64,000 nucleotides of DNA from Mediterraneibacter gnavus ATCC 29149 (GCF_008121495.1 NZ_CP043051.1:3224688-3288687), one strand, 5' to 3'; counted from the first letter of the stretch, positions 8,442-17,944 are shown. Made by a program: numbers and translations. Notes: generated from the letters alone by a model not told the origin.

Positions 8442-9671
8442 TTAAGGAATGGAAATTCCCGCAAGATATGCCGTAGACCAGGCAATCTGCAGATTAAATC
8501 CGCCTGTCAGTGCATCCAGGTCCAGAACTTCTCCCACAAAATACAGTCCGGAAATCTTTTTTGACTCCATCGTTCCCGGATCGATCTCTTTGACATTTAC
8601 TCCGCCTTTTGTGATGATCGCCTCTTTGTAGCTGCGAAGTCCGCTTAAAGTCATCTCAAAATGTTTGATCAGATGTACGAATCGCTGTCTCTCTTCTCTT
8701 GAAATCTCATTGACTTTCTTCTCTTCCGAAATACCGGAAAGCTCCAGCATAACTGGTTTTAATTTGGATGGGAACAAATGATCCACCGCATTTTTAAACT
8801 GTTTGTTTTTATGCTCCTCAAATTCGCGAAGCACACGGGCATCCAGCTGTTCTGCCGTCAAAGCAGGTTTCAGATCGATCACCAGACACAGTTCTTTTTC
8901 AGAAAGCCTCTTTCCGATCACGCTGCTGGCACTTAGCATCAGTGGTCCGCTGACTCCGTAATGGGTAAAAAGCATCTCACCGAAATCTTCATACAGCTTC
9001 TTCTTTCCATCATAGACCGCTGCGCTTACATTGCGAAGAGAGAGCCCCTGCAGTTCCTTTGCATACCATTCCCTGACTTCCATCGGAACCAGAGCCGGAT
9101 ATAGTTTTGTAATCTGATGTCCGTTTTCTTTTGCGAACCGGTATCCGTCACCGGTAGATCCTGTCGCCGGGTAAGAGATTCCTCCTGTCGCGACAATACA
9201 GGCATCTCCTGTCTTTCGCTGTCCGCCTTTTAAGACGATTGCCTGGAACTTCCCGTCTCTTTCCTCTATCTTTTCCACCTCTGTTTCCAGACAGATATGG
9301 ACACCCAGAGTCTCCAGTTTTCGCTTCAGTCCCGCGATCACATCGGAAGAATGGTCAGATAACGGAAACACACGATTGCCCCGTTCTATTTTTGTTCTGA
9401 CACCAAGCTCTTCAAAAAAATCAATCACCTGATCATTTGTAAAGGTGTAAAAACTGCTGTATAAAAACTTTGGATTGCTCATCACGGAAGCAAACAGGGT
9501 TTCCATGTCCCCTGCATTCGTAATATTGCAGCGTCCCTTCCCGGTGATGAATAATTTTCTTCCCAGACGGTCATTTTTCTCATACAGCCACACATCATGA
9601 CCGTTTTCTCCGGCAGCGACTGCAGCCATCATTCCGGCCGCGCCGCCCCCGATTATCAGCACTTTACTCAT
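8442..9671 (-). CDS. BaiN/HI0933-family FAD-dependent oxidoreductase
   Basis: The 409-residue flavoprotein starts with a Rossmann dinucleotide motif GGGAAGMMAAVAAGE (about residues 8-22). It also contains KLFITGKGRCNITN, typical of the HI0933/YhiN family, plus ATGGISYPATGSTGDGY and the C-terminal GLYFVGEVLDLDALTGGFNLQIAWSTA FAD-binding segment. Family members include BaiN, proposed to act in bile-acid reduction in Clostridium scindens, but most are uncharacterised housekeeping proteins. The gene overlaps the upstream RpiR-type regulator by 8 bp, so the two are probably co-transcribed. No bile-acid genes are nearby, so a bile-acid role is not supported by context. Confidence 0.85.
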   Translation of the reverse strand: MSKVLIIGGGAAGMMAAVAAGENGHDVWLYEKNDRLGRKLFITGKGRCNITNAGDMETLFASVMSNPKFLYSSFYTFTNDQVIDFFEELGVRTKIERGNRVFPLSDHSSDVIAGLKRKLETLGVHICLETEVEKIEERDGKFQAIVLKGGQRKTGDACIVATGGISYPATGSTGDGYRFAKENGHQITKLYPALVPMEVREWYAKELQGLSLRNVSAAVYDGKKKLYEDFGEMLFTHYGVSGPLMLSASSVIGKRLSEKELCLVIDLKPALTAEQLDARVLREFEEHKNKQFKNAVDHLFPSKLKPVMLELSGISEEKKVNEISREERQRFVHLIKHFEMTLSGLRSYKEAIITKGGVNVKEIDPGTMESKKISGLYFVGEVLDLDALTGGFNLQIAWSTAYLAGISIP

Positions 9672-10602
9672 CTTTATTCTCCTCGCTTTTTCCAGAAGAA
9701 GACTCTGTCAGCGTATCATCCACCTGATTCAATTCATCTTTACTGTATACCTGATATTCGCCCCAGATCTGCTCCAGTGTTTCCAGTGTATTGACTACTT
9801 CTTTCTGCTTTTTCATACAGAGAGCCACCACCAGCGCATTGATCACACTCAAAGGGGCCACCAGCGAATCCACGATCGAAGCCATGTCACTTCTGGCGAT
9901 CAGATTACAGGAAGAATACAGATTCATAGGTGAGTGCACACTGTCTGTCAGTGTGATCACCTTTGCTTTCCGGTTGCTCGCAAACTCCAGCGCTTTGAGC
10001 GTGCGCATAGAATATCTCGGGAAACTGATCCCAATGATCACATCCTCTTCGTTGATCCGGATCAGCTGTTCAAAAATCTCACTGGAACTGTTGGTGTTGA
10101 CAGCAGTAACATTTTCACATACCAGATTCAGATAAAAGCATAAAAAGGAGGCCAGCGGTGCGCAGCTGCGTATTCCCACTACATAAATACGTTTAGCACT
10201 GAGAATCGTATCAATCGCAAGTTCAAATGCTTTCTGATCAATCCCGGCCAATGTCAGTTTTATCTTTTCAATATCTGACTGAAGCACCGTTTCCAGAATT
10301 TCCGACTGACTGATCCGCCCATAGGTAACCTCCATCCTCTGAATGGAATTCAATTTGTTGCGCACCAGTTCTTCCAGTGCTTTCTGGAAACCGGGATATC
10401 CTTTGTATCCAAGCTGTGTGGCAAAACGTACAACTGTGGATTCACTGACTCCTACCACTTCTCCGAGACGAGCTGCTGTCAGAAATACAGCCTTATCATA
10501 GTTTTCCGTCACATAATCCGCAAGCCGTTTCTGGCCTTTGCTCATTTTTTTGTATTTTTCTTCCATGCGGATCAATAATTCGTTTGTACTATTTTCACTC
10601 AC
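9664..10602 (-). CDS. MurR/RpiR-family transcriptional regulator
   Basis: The 312-residue protein has an N-terminal RpiR helix-turn-helix domain (about residues 5-80, with LGEVVGVSESTVVRFATQLGYKGYPGF) and a C-terminal SIS sugar-phosphate-binding domain (about 125-260, with VGIRSCAPLASFL and GISFPRYSMRT). Such proteins sense phosphosugars and control sugar or cell-wall-precursor genes. Translation starts at GTG with AGAGGAAATG just upstream. It overlaps the flavoprotein gene behind it. No sugar gene is adjacent, so the regulated pathway is unknown. The acidic, Ser-rich C-terminal ~35 residues are an unstructured extension. Confidence 0.88.
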   Translation of the reverse strand: MSENSTNELLIRMEEKYKKMSKGQKRLADYVTENYDKAVFLTAARLGEVVGVSESTVVRFATQLGYKGYPGFQKALEELVRNKLNSIQRMEVTYGRISQSEILETVLQSDIEKIKLTLAGIDQKAFELAIDTILSAKRIYVVGIRSCAPLASFLCFYLNLVCENVTAVNTNSSSEIFEQLIRINEEDVIIGISFPRYSMRTLKALEFASNRKAKVITLTDSVHSPMNLYSSCNLIARSDMASIVDSLVAPLSVINALVVALCMKKQKEVVNTLETLEQIWGEYQVYSKDELNQVDDTLTESSSGKSEENKDE

Positions 10603-10640
10603 ACTTCATTTCCTCTTCTTCCTCTTTGTTTTTCATTCTG

Positions 10641-12431
10641 CTATTTTACAGGACGGGTGTATTCCTTCAGCCATTCTTTCTCTTCTGCTTCCAGATATGG
10701 ACTGATCTTCTCATATACGCTCTGATGATATGCATTAAGCAGCTGCTTTTCTTCCTCTGTCATCAATTCCGGACGCAGCGCATCCAGATCAATCGGAACA
10801 AAGGTAAGCGGCTCAAAATACAAAAACTGTCCATATTCGTTCTTTTCTCCTGCACGCACAAGCAGCTCATTTTCAATGCGGATTCCATGGGAACCTTCTA
10901 TATAAATTCCCGGCTCGTCTGTGATCACCATTCCCGGCTCAATCTCGCACATGGCATCCCTTGTTGCCTTCCAGCGGAATCCGATCGGCGCCTCGTGAAT
11001 ATTCCCAAGATATCCCACGCCATGTCCGGTTCCATGATTATAGTTTAAGTTTCTGCGCCAGAATGGTTCTCTGGCTGCATAATCCAGAACCATGCCGCTG
11101 CATCCGGCAAGAAACTTTGCGTCAGCAAGACGCAGCATACTGCAGGCTACCATTGTAAAGTCTTCTTTCTGTTTTTCGTCAACCTCACCGATCGCCACCG
11201 TACGTGTGATATCTGTGGATCCATCATAATAATTTCCGCCGGTATCTGTCAAAAACAGTCCGCCTTCTTTCAATTCCACATTCGTCTCCGGTGTAGAAGA
11301 ATAATGCACGATCGCCGCATGCTGTCCATAGGCACAGATCGGATCAAAGCTCGGCCAGAGATATCCTTCCTGCTCTTTTCTGAAGTTCTCCAGCTTCTCA
11401 GATGCGCTCAGCTCTGTAATCGTCTCTTTGCCAGCATGCTTCTTCAGCCAGTACATAAATTTTGTATGCGCCACGCCGTCTTTGATGTGACCTCTTCTGA
11501 TATTCTCGATCTCAGCTGCATTTTTCACGCACTTCATCAGCACTTCCGGATTTTCTTCCTTTACAATACGGACAGCTTTCGGAATGTTGCGATACAATGC
11601 ATAATTCACTCTCTGTGGATCCAGAAGAATTGAAGCCCCCTCCGGAAGAGATTTTACATCTTCATAGATTGCATTGTATGGATGCAGATGTACCTGGCAC
11701 TCCTCAAAATGCTTTAAGATATTCTCATCAAACTTTCTTTCATCTGCATATAATTCCACAGAATCCATGGTGATCAGCGCATAAGAAAGCAGAAGCGGAA
11801 AATACTCCACATCCTGTCCGCGCACATTCAGCAGCCAGTCAATATCATCCAGGCTGGTCAGAAGATGATAGCCTGTATTTTCTTTCTCCATTCTCTCTCT
11901 GACTCGTTTCAGTTTCGATGCCGTAGATTCTCCTGTATAGGTCTCTTCCAGATAAAATGCCGGTTTTTCAGACAGCGCCGGTCTCTCTTCCCAGATCTCA
12001 TCAATCAGATCACAGCCATAGTACACCTGTCCGTGCTTCTCTTTCGCGATCTTTTCGTACTGTTCTCCTTCTGTAATCCCGATGGTTCTTCCGTCAAATC
12101 CGATATTTTCAGATTCTCCCAGTACAGATTCAATATATTCTGCGATCGTCGGCACTCCCGGTTCTCCCATCTTCTGCAGACGGATCCCGCTTCCCTGAAG
12201 CTGGCTTTCTGCCTGAAGGAAATATCTTCCGTCCGTCCAGAGACAACTTTCTTCTTTTGTGATGACAGCAGTCCCTGCAGAGCCTGTAAATCCTGTGATA
12301 AATGCTCTGGATTTAAAGTGTTCACCTACATATTCACTCTGGTGATAATCTGCTGTCGGAATCATATAAACAGAAATATGGTGTTCTTCCATTTTCTGAC
12401 GTAATCGTTCTATTCTATCTTTGATACACAT
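10641..12431 (-). CDS. Xaa-Pro aminopeptidase (aminopeptidase P family)
   Basis: The 596-residue cytosolic metallopeptidase removes N-terminal residues before proline. It has two creatinase-N-like domains followed by the pita-bread catalytic domain. Metal ligands are visible: two Asp in TDTGGNYYDGSTDITRT, His in NYNHGTGHGVGYLG, Glu in DEPGIYIEG and Glu in IRIENELLV. The ~600-residue length matches the long eukaryote-like APP1 form common in Firmicutes, not the ~440-residue E. coli PepP. The ATG at 12431 is preferred, with AGGAGG 8 nt upstream; an in-frame ATG 21 bp earlier lies before that site. Confidence 0.93.
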   Translation of the reverse strand: MCIKDRIERLRQKMEEHHISVYMIPTADYHQSEYVGEHFKSRAFITGFTGSAGTAVITKEESCLWTDGRYFLQAESQLQGSGIRLQKMGEPGVPTIAEYIESVLGESENIGFDGRTIGITEGEQYEKIAKEKHGQVYYGCDLIDEIWEERPALSEKPAFYLEETYTGESTASKLKRVRERMEKENTGYHLLTSLDDIDWLLNVRGQDVEYFPLLLSYALITMDSVELYADERKFDENILKHFEECQVHLHPYNAIYEDVKSLPEGASILLDPQRVNYALYRNIPKAVRIVKEENPEVLMKCVKNAAEIENIRRGHIKDGVAHTKFMYWLKKHAGKETITELSASEKLENFRKEQEGYLWPSFDPICAYGQHAAIVHYSSTPETNVELKEGGLFLTDTGGNYYDGSTDITRTVAIGEVDEKQKEDFTMVACSMLRLADAKFLAGCSGMVLDYAAREPFWRRNLNYNHGTGHGVGYLGNIHEAPIGFRWKATRDAMCEIEPGMVITDEPGIYIEGSHGIRIENELLVRAGEKNEYGQFLYFEPLTFVPIDLDALRPELMTEEEKQLLNAYHQSVYEKISPYLEAEEKEWLKEYTRPVK

Positions 12432-12517
12432 AAAATCGTCCTCCTTTGCCACGGGTAATTATATCACTAAAACAGATTCTGCACAAGGAATTGAATTTTT
12501 ATTTCTTTTCCGGACAA

Positions 12518-12555
12518 CAAAAAAGGACCGGAAAACTTTCATCTTCCAATCCTTT
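12518..12555 (-). terminator. intrinsic terminator of the decarboxylase operon
   Basis: The minus-strand RNA forms a 12-bp stem AAAGGATTGGAA/TTCCGGTCCTTT with two G-U pairs. It is followed by a T6 run and lies 13 bp after the OadA-type stop codon. Confidence 0.8.
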
Positions 12556-12567
12556 TCTTTCATTTTA

Positions 12568-13983
12568 TTATACCGGATATGCTCCGTCTTCTGTATCTGC
12601 TACTTTTGCATCTACTTTTGTCTGCTGAGCATCTCTGTATTTGAAGAAGTCTGTTGCAACCTGTGGGAACAATGCATATGTCAGCACATCCTCATCCTGC
12701 TGGCTGTACTGTGCACACTCTTTGCGGAGTGTATCCAGCTCGTTTGGAATCAGATCGGCTGGGCGGCATGTGATCACTTCTGCATCTTCTCCGATTACTT
12801 TTTTCTGTACTTCTGGATTAAACGGTTTTGCTGTTGCTCCATATTTTCCAGACAGTACATCTTTTGTCTCTTTTGTTGCCATCTTGTAGCGTTCTCCCAT
12901 CAGCACGTTGAATACTGCCTGAGTACCAACGATCTGAGAAGAAGGTGTAACAAGCGGCGGCTCTCCAAGGTCTTTACGCACACGCGGTACTTCTTCCAGA
13001 ACCTCATAGAATTTATCTTCTGCTCCCTGCTCTTTTAACTGAGATGTCAGGTTGGAAAGCATTCCTCCCGGTACCTGGTACAGAAGTGTCTTGATATTCA
13101 CACCAAGGTTCTTCGGATTGAGCAGTCCGGACTCAAGTGCTTCGTCTCTGATCGGTCTGAAGTAATCAGCGATCTCTGCAAGCAGGTTCTGATCCAGTCC
13201 TGTATCATATGGAGTCCCTTTGAATGTCTCTACCATCACTTCTGTTGCCGGCTGAGAAGTTCCAAGTGCAAATGGTGACATTGCTGTATCAATGATGTCA
13301 GCACCAGCCTCTACAGATTTCAGGTATGTCATAGAAGCAACTCCTGATGTATAGTGTGTATGCATCTCGATTGGAATCTCAACTGCTTCTTTTAATGCTG
13401 TTACAAGTTCTGTTGCCTGATATGGGCAAAGAAGACCTGCCATATCTTTTACACAGATAGAATTTGCTCCCATGTCTTCAATTCTTTTTGCGAGATCTAC
13501 CCAATATTCCAGAGTATATGCATCACCCAATGTATAGGACATTGCAACCTGTGCATGGGCGTTTTCTTTATTCGCTGCTGTAACTGCTGTCTGCAGATTT
13601 CTCATATCATTCATACAGTCAAAGATACGAATGATGTCAATTCCGTTTGCAGCAGATTTCTGTACGAAATACTCTACCACGTCATCTGCGTATGGACGGT
13701 ATCCCAGAATGTTCTGTCCGCGGAATAACATCTGCAGTTTTGTGTTCTTGAATCCGTCACGGAATTTACGAAGTCTCTCCCATGGATCTTCGTGCAGGAA
13801 ACGGAGTGATGCATCAAATGTAGCTCCTCCCCAGCACTCTACTGCATGATATCCGACTTTATCCATTTTATCCACGATCGGCATCATCTGCTCTGTTGTC
13901 ATTCTTGTCGCAATCAGAGACTGATGCGCATCACGCAGAATTGTTTCTGTAATTTTAATTGGTTTTTTTGCAATTTCTGCCAT
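12568..13983 (-). CDS. oxaloacetate decarboxylase alpha / pyruvate carboxylase B-type carboxyltransferase
   Basis: The 471-residue protein is a TIM-barrel carboxyltransferase that moves CO2 between oxaloacetate/pyruvate and biotin. The signature ETILRDAHQSLIATRM is at residues 13-28, and the metal/substrate segments MHTHYTSGVASM and CVKDMAGLL are present. It lacks the C-terminal biotinyl domain seen in full OadA; a separate biotin carrier is encoded three genes upstream. It is the last gene of the operon, 18 bp after the Na+-pump beta subunit. With the acyl-CoA carboxyltransferase in the same operon it could complete either a Na+-pumping decarboxylase or a transcarboxylase. Confidence 0.92.
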   Translation of the reverse strand: MAEIAKKPIKITETILRDAHQSLIATRMTTEQMMPIVDKMDKVGYHAVECWGGATFDASLRFLHEDPWERLRKFRDGFKNTKLQMLFRGQNILGYRPYADDVVEYFVQKSAANGIDIIRIFDCMNDMRNLQTAVTAANKENAHAQVAMSYTLGDAYTLEYWVDLAKRIEDMGANSICVKDMAGLLCPYQATELVTALKEAVEIPIEMHTHYTSGVASMTYLKSVEAGADIIDTAMSPFALGTSQPATEVMVETFKGTPYDTGLDQNLLAEIADYFRPIRDEALESGLLNPKNLGVNIKTLLYQVPGGMLSNLTSQLKEQGAEDKFYEVLEEVPRVRKDLGEPPLVTPSSQIVGTQAVFNVLMGERYKMATKETKDVLSGKYGATAKPFNPEVQKKVIGEDAEVITCRPADLIPNELDTLRKECAQYSQQDEDVLTYALFPQVATDFFKYRDAQQTKVDAKVADTEDGAYPV

Positions 13984-14001
13984 TTTTACTGTCCTCCATT
14001 A

Positions 14002-15153
14002 TTATTTCACACCAAAGATCGCCATAAATGTTCCGGCTGCCACCGCAGTACCGATAACTCCGGCAACGTTCGGTCCCATCGCATGCATCAGCAGGAAGTT
14101 TGTAGGATCTGCTTCTGCTCCGACTTTCTGAGAAACACGGGCTGCCATAGGAACCGCAGACACACCCGCAGAACCGATCAGAGGATTTACCTTGCCCTTT
14201 GTTGCCCAGCACATCAGTTTACCGAACAATACTCCGGCTGCTGTACCGAATGCAAACGCGATCAGTCCCAGTGCAACGATTTTCAGTGTATCCATGTTCA
14301 GGAATGCTTCTGCACTTGTTGTAGCACCTACAGATGTACCAAGCAGGATTACTACGATATACATCAAAGCATTGGATGCTGTCTCTGTCAGCTGTCTTAC
14401 AACACCTGATTCTTTAAACAGGTTACCAAGCATCAGCATACCTACCAGAGGAGCTGTTGTAGGAAGAATCGTACATACTACGATCGTAACGATGATCGGG
14501 AAGAGGATTCTCTCCAGTTTGGAAACTGGTCTTAACTGCTCCATCTTGATCTTACGCTCTTCTTCTGTTGTAAGAAGCTTCATAATCGGCGGCTGAATGA
14601 TCGGAACCAGTGACATATAAGAATATGCCGCTACCGCGATCGGTCCTAAGATTGCTGTCTGCTGTAATTTTCCTGCGAGGAAAATAGAAGTCGGGCCGTC
14701 AGCACCACCGATGATAGAAATCGCTGCAGCCGCTTTGTCAGAGAATCCCATTGCCATTGCTCCAAGGTATGCGGCGAAAATACCAAACTGTGCTGCCGCA
14801 CCCAGAAGGAAACTCTTCGGGTTCGCGATCAATGGTCCAAAGTCTGTCATCGCACCGACACCAAGGAATATCAGAGACGGCAGGATTGACCACTCATCCA
14901 GAACATAGAAATAATACAGAAGTCCGCCTGTTCCGTTCGCCGAATCTTCTGCATGAAGCATGATATCCGGATAAATATTAACCAGAAGCATACCAAATGC
15001 AATCGGAACTAACAGCAGCGGTTCAAAGCCGTGTCTAATCGCCAGATAAAGGAAAAAGCAGGCAACTGCGATCATAATCAGGTTTCCGAACGTCAGGTTC
15101 ATAAACGCAGTCTGCTCTACCAGGTTCCCCAGCGTATTTGAAATATATTCCAT
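14002..15153 (-). CDS. Na+-translocating decarboxylase beta subunit (OadB/MmdB/GcdB type)
   Basis: The 383-residue integral membrane protein has about ten helices. It decarboxylates carboxybiotin and couples this to Na+ export. The conserved segments [15 protein letters not shown] (near residue 150) and [15 protein letters not shown] (near 285), the C-terminal [14 protein letters not shown] and the end [20 protein letters not shown] are present. The conserved Asp in GGADGPT is essential in characterised homologues. It lies between the biotin carrier and the OadA-type subunit and is the energy-coupling core of the operon. Confidence 0.94.
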   Translation of the reverse strand: MEYISNTLGNLVEQTAFMNLTFGNLIMIAVACFFLYLAIRHGFEPLLLVPIAFGMLLVNIYPDIMLHAEDSANGTGGLLYYFYVLDEWSILPSLIFLGVGAMTDFGPLIANPKSFLLGAAAQFGIFAAYLGAMAMGFSDKAAAAISIIGGADGPTSIFLAGKLQQTAILGPIAVAAYSYMSLVPIIQPPIMKLLTTEEERKIKMEQLRPVSKLERILFPIIVTIVVCTILPTTAPLVGMLMLGNLFKESGVVRQLTETASNALMYIVVILLGTSVGATTSAEAFLNMDTLKIVALGLIAFAFGTAAGVLFGKLMCWATKGKVNPLIGSAGVSAVPMAARVSQKVGAEADPTNFLLMHAMGPNVAGVIGTAVAAGTFMAIFGVK

Positions 15154-15166
15154 TTGTCAAAACCTC

Positions 15167-15538
15167 CTAGTTTAATGTGGCTAATACTGCTCCTGACTCT
15201 ACTGCGTCGCCTACTGCCACATCAATGCTAGCAACTGTACCATCTTCCGGAGCTACTACAGGGATTTCCATTTTCATAGCTTCTACTGTTACAATGGCAT
15301 CTCCTGCTTTTACAGCCTGTCCTACGCTTGCGTCAATACTGAATACTTTTCCAGCTGCTCCCGCTTTTACCTGGATACTTCCTGCTCCTGCCGGTGCTGC
15401 TGCTTTCGGAGCCGCTGCCGGTGCTGCCTTTGGAGCTGCAACTGGTGCTGCCGCTGCAACCGGTGCAGTACCTGCTCCCTTTTCTTCTACTGTCACATCA
15501 TATACATTTCCATTTACAGTAATTGTATAATTTTTCAT
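15167..15538 (-). CDS. biotin carboxyl carrier subunit (OadC/MmdC type)
   Basis: The 123-residue protein has a short N-terminal part (MKNYTITVNGNVYDVTVEEK), an Ala/Pro-rich flexible linker (about residues 25-53) and a C-terminal biotinyl domain. Lys in EAMKMEIPV (near residue 88) is the biotinylation site. It ferries carboxybiotin between the carboxyltransferase(s) and the membrane beta subunit. The gene is 13 bp upstream of the beta subunit and 16 bp after the OadG hybrid. The linker DNA is repetitive and GC-rich, which explains long open frames on the other strand. Confidence 0.93.
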   Translation of the reverse strand: MKNYTITVNGNVYDVTVEEKGAGTAPVAAAAPVAAPKAAPAAAPKAAAPAGAGSIQVKAGAAGKVFSIDASVGQAVKAGDAIVTVEAMKMEIPVVAPEDGTVASIDVAVGDAVESGAVLATLN

Positions 15539-15554
15539 TTTAAAATCCTCCTGA

Positions 15555-16340
15555 TTAATTCCATTTGTTCCATTTATTCGATTTTCTTCTCTTGATCGAG
15601 CGAACTACAAATCCGTCTGCAGAAGTTCCTTCTGCCGCTGCGATCGCTGCTGAGATCACTGCTACAAGCTCTGCATCATCTGAAGCTTCTTCTGCTGCCG
15701 GTTCTGCAACTGGTACAGGAGCCGGAGCCGGTGCTTTTGCCGGTTCTGCAGTTTTTTTGTTCTTAAATTTCTTCTCAAGTTCCGGAATAAATCTGAACAG
15801 AGAAATAATGAATGAAATAAAGATCAAAACAACGAATACAGTTCCCATTCCAAGAATGGTGTTCAGTCCCGCTTTTTTCAGAATCTCCGCAGTAGAATAA
15901 TGTGCATTGATCGTCAAGCTGTCCATCTGCTGTTCTTCATCGAATGTAAATTCAATGTCTGCAGTCTTATTCTCATACTCTGCTTCTGTAGAAACTACGA
16001 TTCCGGAGCTTGTCATCTCTGTCTCGAATTCTCCATAGCTTTTGAATGCTCCGCATTCTGCCTCTCCCGCTTTCCAGGCTTCAATCATGGAAAGGAAATT
16101 CTCAGAATCTACAGGAAGTCCTGTATTCAGAAGCATCAGATCCAGCTGCAGTTCGGACATCTCTTCATACTGGTCAAAAACTTCATCCGGTGTCTGACTG
16201 AAGCTGCTGACAATCGCCTCTGAATAAGCCACCATGGACTCTTTTTCATTACTTGTTGTCGTATCTGCCTCGCTGCCGCATCCTGAAACACCTAAGGTAA
16301 GAGCACAGGCAAGTACGATTAAACTTAATTTTTTCTTCAC
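15555..16340 (-). CDS. lipoprotein-OadG hybrid: membrane assembly subunit of Na+ decarboxylase
   Basis: The 261-residue protein has two parts. The N-terminus is a lipoprotein signal with lipobox VSGC (Cys near residue 21) followed by ~140 extracytoplasmic residues. Then come one membrane helix (about 168-190, GMGTVFVVLIFISFIISLF) and a cytoplasmic, Pro/Ala-rich, acidic tail. The tail ends DDAELVAVISAAIAAAEG...FVVRSIKRRKSNKW, the typical C-terminus of OadG/delta subunits that hold the complex together. Ordinary OadG is only ~80-130 residues without the outer domain. The extra domain has a pattern like small DUF3887-type domains, but this is not certain. Co-operonic with the carboxyltransferase, carrier and pump genes. 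Confidence 0.8.
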   Translation of the reverse strand: MKKKLSLIVLACALTLGVSGCGSEADTTTSNEKESMVAYSEAIVSSFSQTPDEVFDQYEEMSELQLDLMLLNTGLPVDSENFLSMIEAWKAGEAECGAFKSYGEFETEMTSSGIVVSTEAEYENKTADIEFTFDEEQQMDSLTINAHYSTAEILKKAGLNTILGMGTVFVVLIFISFIISLFRFIPELEKKFKNKKTAEPAKAPAPAPVPVAEPAAEEASDDAELVAVISAAIAAAEGTSADGFVVRSIKRRKSNKWNKWN

Positions 16341-16354
16341 TTTGCCTCACCTCA

Positions 16355-17791
16355 CTAAACCGTACCGTGTTTTTTTGCCGGACGATCCTCTCTCTTTGTG
16401 AACAGCATCTCAAATGCTCCGATCACATATTTTCTTGTATCGGCTGCATCAATGATTGCATCCACATATCCTCTTCTTGCCGCGGAAACCGGGCTGGACT
16501 GCAGCTCTTTGTATTCTGCTGCCTTTTCTTTCAATGTCTCTGCGTTTGCATCTGCATACATGATCTTTGCTGCCATAGAAGCATCCATCATTCCGATCTC
16601 AGCTGTCGGCCATGCGTATACCAGATCTGCCCCGATAGATTTGCTGTTCATCGCAATATATGCGCTTCCGTAAGCTTTTCCTACGATCACATTAACCTTT
16701 GGTACAGATGCATTCGCGAATGCGTAAGTCAGTTTTGCAACTGCACGTGCCATATCCTTCTCAGCTTCCAGAGTTGCTTCAAATCCTGTCACGTTTGTCA
16801 GGGATAATACCGGAATCGAGAAAGCATCACAGAAATTGATAAAATCTGCTGCTTTTTTACATCCGTCAACTGTCAGAACCTGTTCATAGGACTCTGCATT
16901 TCCTTCTGCATCATATACTTTGGAACGGTTTGCAACAGCTCCCACTGTCATTCCGTTCAGACGGATAAATCCTGTTACCATTTCTTTTGCATATTCTCTC
17001 TTGGTTTCAAAGAAAATATTGTTGTCAGAAATTGTGGCAAGTGCAATTCCTGTATCTTCCGCAGCATTGGCAAGATCTGCGCAGACACGGTTCAGGTCGT
17101 CTGTACATTCGTCATAGGATGCATCATCCTCAAAGTTTGCAGGGAGCATGCAGATCAGAGAACGGATCTGCCCTAAGATCTCTTCTTCTGTTCCTGTCAC
17201 ATCGACAAGCCCTGCTGTCTTGCTCTGATATTCAGCACTCGCTGTGTCACATTTGGAATCAATGTTTCCTTCCAGAGCATTTGGTGAATTAACGAACAAT
17301 TTTCCTTCTTTATTTTCCATGAATGTGAAATCCGTCAGTCCCGGCACGACTGCAAGACCACCGCCACACATACCAAAAACAGCTGTGATCTGAGGGATCA
17401 CACCGGATGCCATTGCCTGTTTAAAGTACAGGCTTCCAAATGCCTCCAGCGCGTCTGTCGCTTCCTGAAGACGAAGACCTGCACAGTCGATCAGACCGAT
17501 GACCGGCGCTCCCATCTTCATTGCCATGTCATAGATGTTTGCAATCTTCTTTGCATGCATCTCGCCGATCGCACCTTTTAAAACAGATGCATCCTGGCTG
17601 TAGACATAGACAAGATTTCCGTCAATCACTCCATAGCCGGTAATGACCCCGTCAGCCGGAGTTTCTTTTTCCTGCAGGTTGAAATCTGTATTTCTTGCTG
17701 TAACTGCACCACCGATTTCAACAAAGCTGCCCTCATCAAGCACTGTGGCAATTCTTCTGCTTGCTGAGTTTTCTGTTGCATTGTTGCTCAT
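16355..17791 (-). CDS. acyl-CoA carboxyltransferase (MmdA/PccB-like)
   Basis: The 478-residue crotonase-fold carboxyltransferase has two halves. The N-terminal half carries DGVITGYGVIDGNLVYVYSQD and IGLIDCAGLRLQEA. The C-terminal half carries GKAYGSAYIAMNSKSIGADLVYAWPTAEIGMM and RRGYVDAIIDAADTRKYV. Known relatives transfer CO2 from methylmalonyl-, malonyl- or glutaconyl-CoA to biotin. It is shorter than typical MmdA (~510-520 residues), lacking the N-terminal helical leader. As first gene of the operon it shares the promoter at 17852-17880. The substrate cannot be fixed from sequence; methylmalonyl-CoA is the default guess. The presence of an OadA-type partner is unusual. Confidence 0.88.
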   Translation of the reverse strand: MSNNATENSASRRIATVLDEGSFVEIGGAVTARNTDFNLQEKETPADGVITGYGVIDGNLVYVYSQDASVLKGAIGEMHAKKIANIYDMAMKMGAPVIGLIDCAGLRLQEATDALEAFGSLYFKQAMASGVIPQITAVFGMCGGGLAVVPGLTDFTFMENKEGKLFVNSPNALEGNIDSKCDTASAEYQSKTAGLVDVTGTEEEILGQIRSLICMLPANFEDDASYDECTDDLNRVCADLANAAEDTGIALATISDNNIFFETKREYAKEMVTGFIRLNGMTVGAVANRSKVYDAEGNAESYEQVLTVDGCKKAADFINFCDAFSIPVLSLTNVTGFEATLEAEKDMARAVAKLTYAFANASVPKVNVIVGKAYGSAYIAMNSKSIGADLVYAWPTAEIGMMDASMAAKIMYADANAETLKEKAAEYKELQSSPVSAARRGYVDAIIDAADTRKYVIGAFEMLFTKREDRPAKKHGTV

Positions 17792-17851
17792 ATTCTAGCC
17801 CTCCATATTATAAAATGTGTTTAAATATAAACCAAAATTTTTGCCTATTCT

Positions 17852-17880
17852 AGTATATATTACTTAGCGAAAAAATTCAA
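17852..17880 (-). promoter_or_regulatory. sigma-A promoter of the decarboxylase operon
   Basis: On the minus strand, TTGAAT (17875-17880) and TATACT (17852-17857) are separated by exactly 17 bp. The start of transcription would be near 17845, about 55 nt before the first ATG. Confidence 0.75.
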
Positions 17881-17944
17881 TTAAATTTCTGTTTTTTGTT
17901 ATTTCTTTGCCATTTTCTTTTATTTTTTCCGAATTTTTATAAAA

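Noticed and set aside
8442..9671. Bile-acid (bai) operon member
   Set aside because: HI0933/BaiN-type flavoproteins are widespread, and no other bai genes are present in the window.
15177..15530. Long plus-strand open frame rich in Ala and Thr opposite the biotin carrier gene
   Set aside because: It mirrors the GC-rich Ala/Pro linker of the biotin carrier; no ribosome binding site and no family features.
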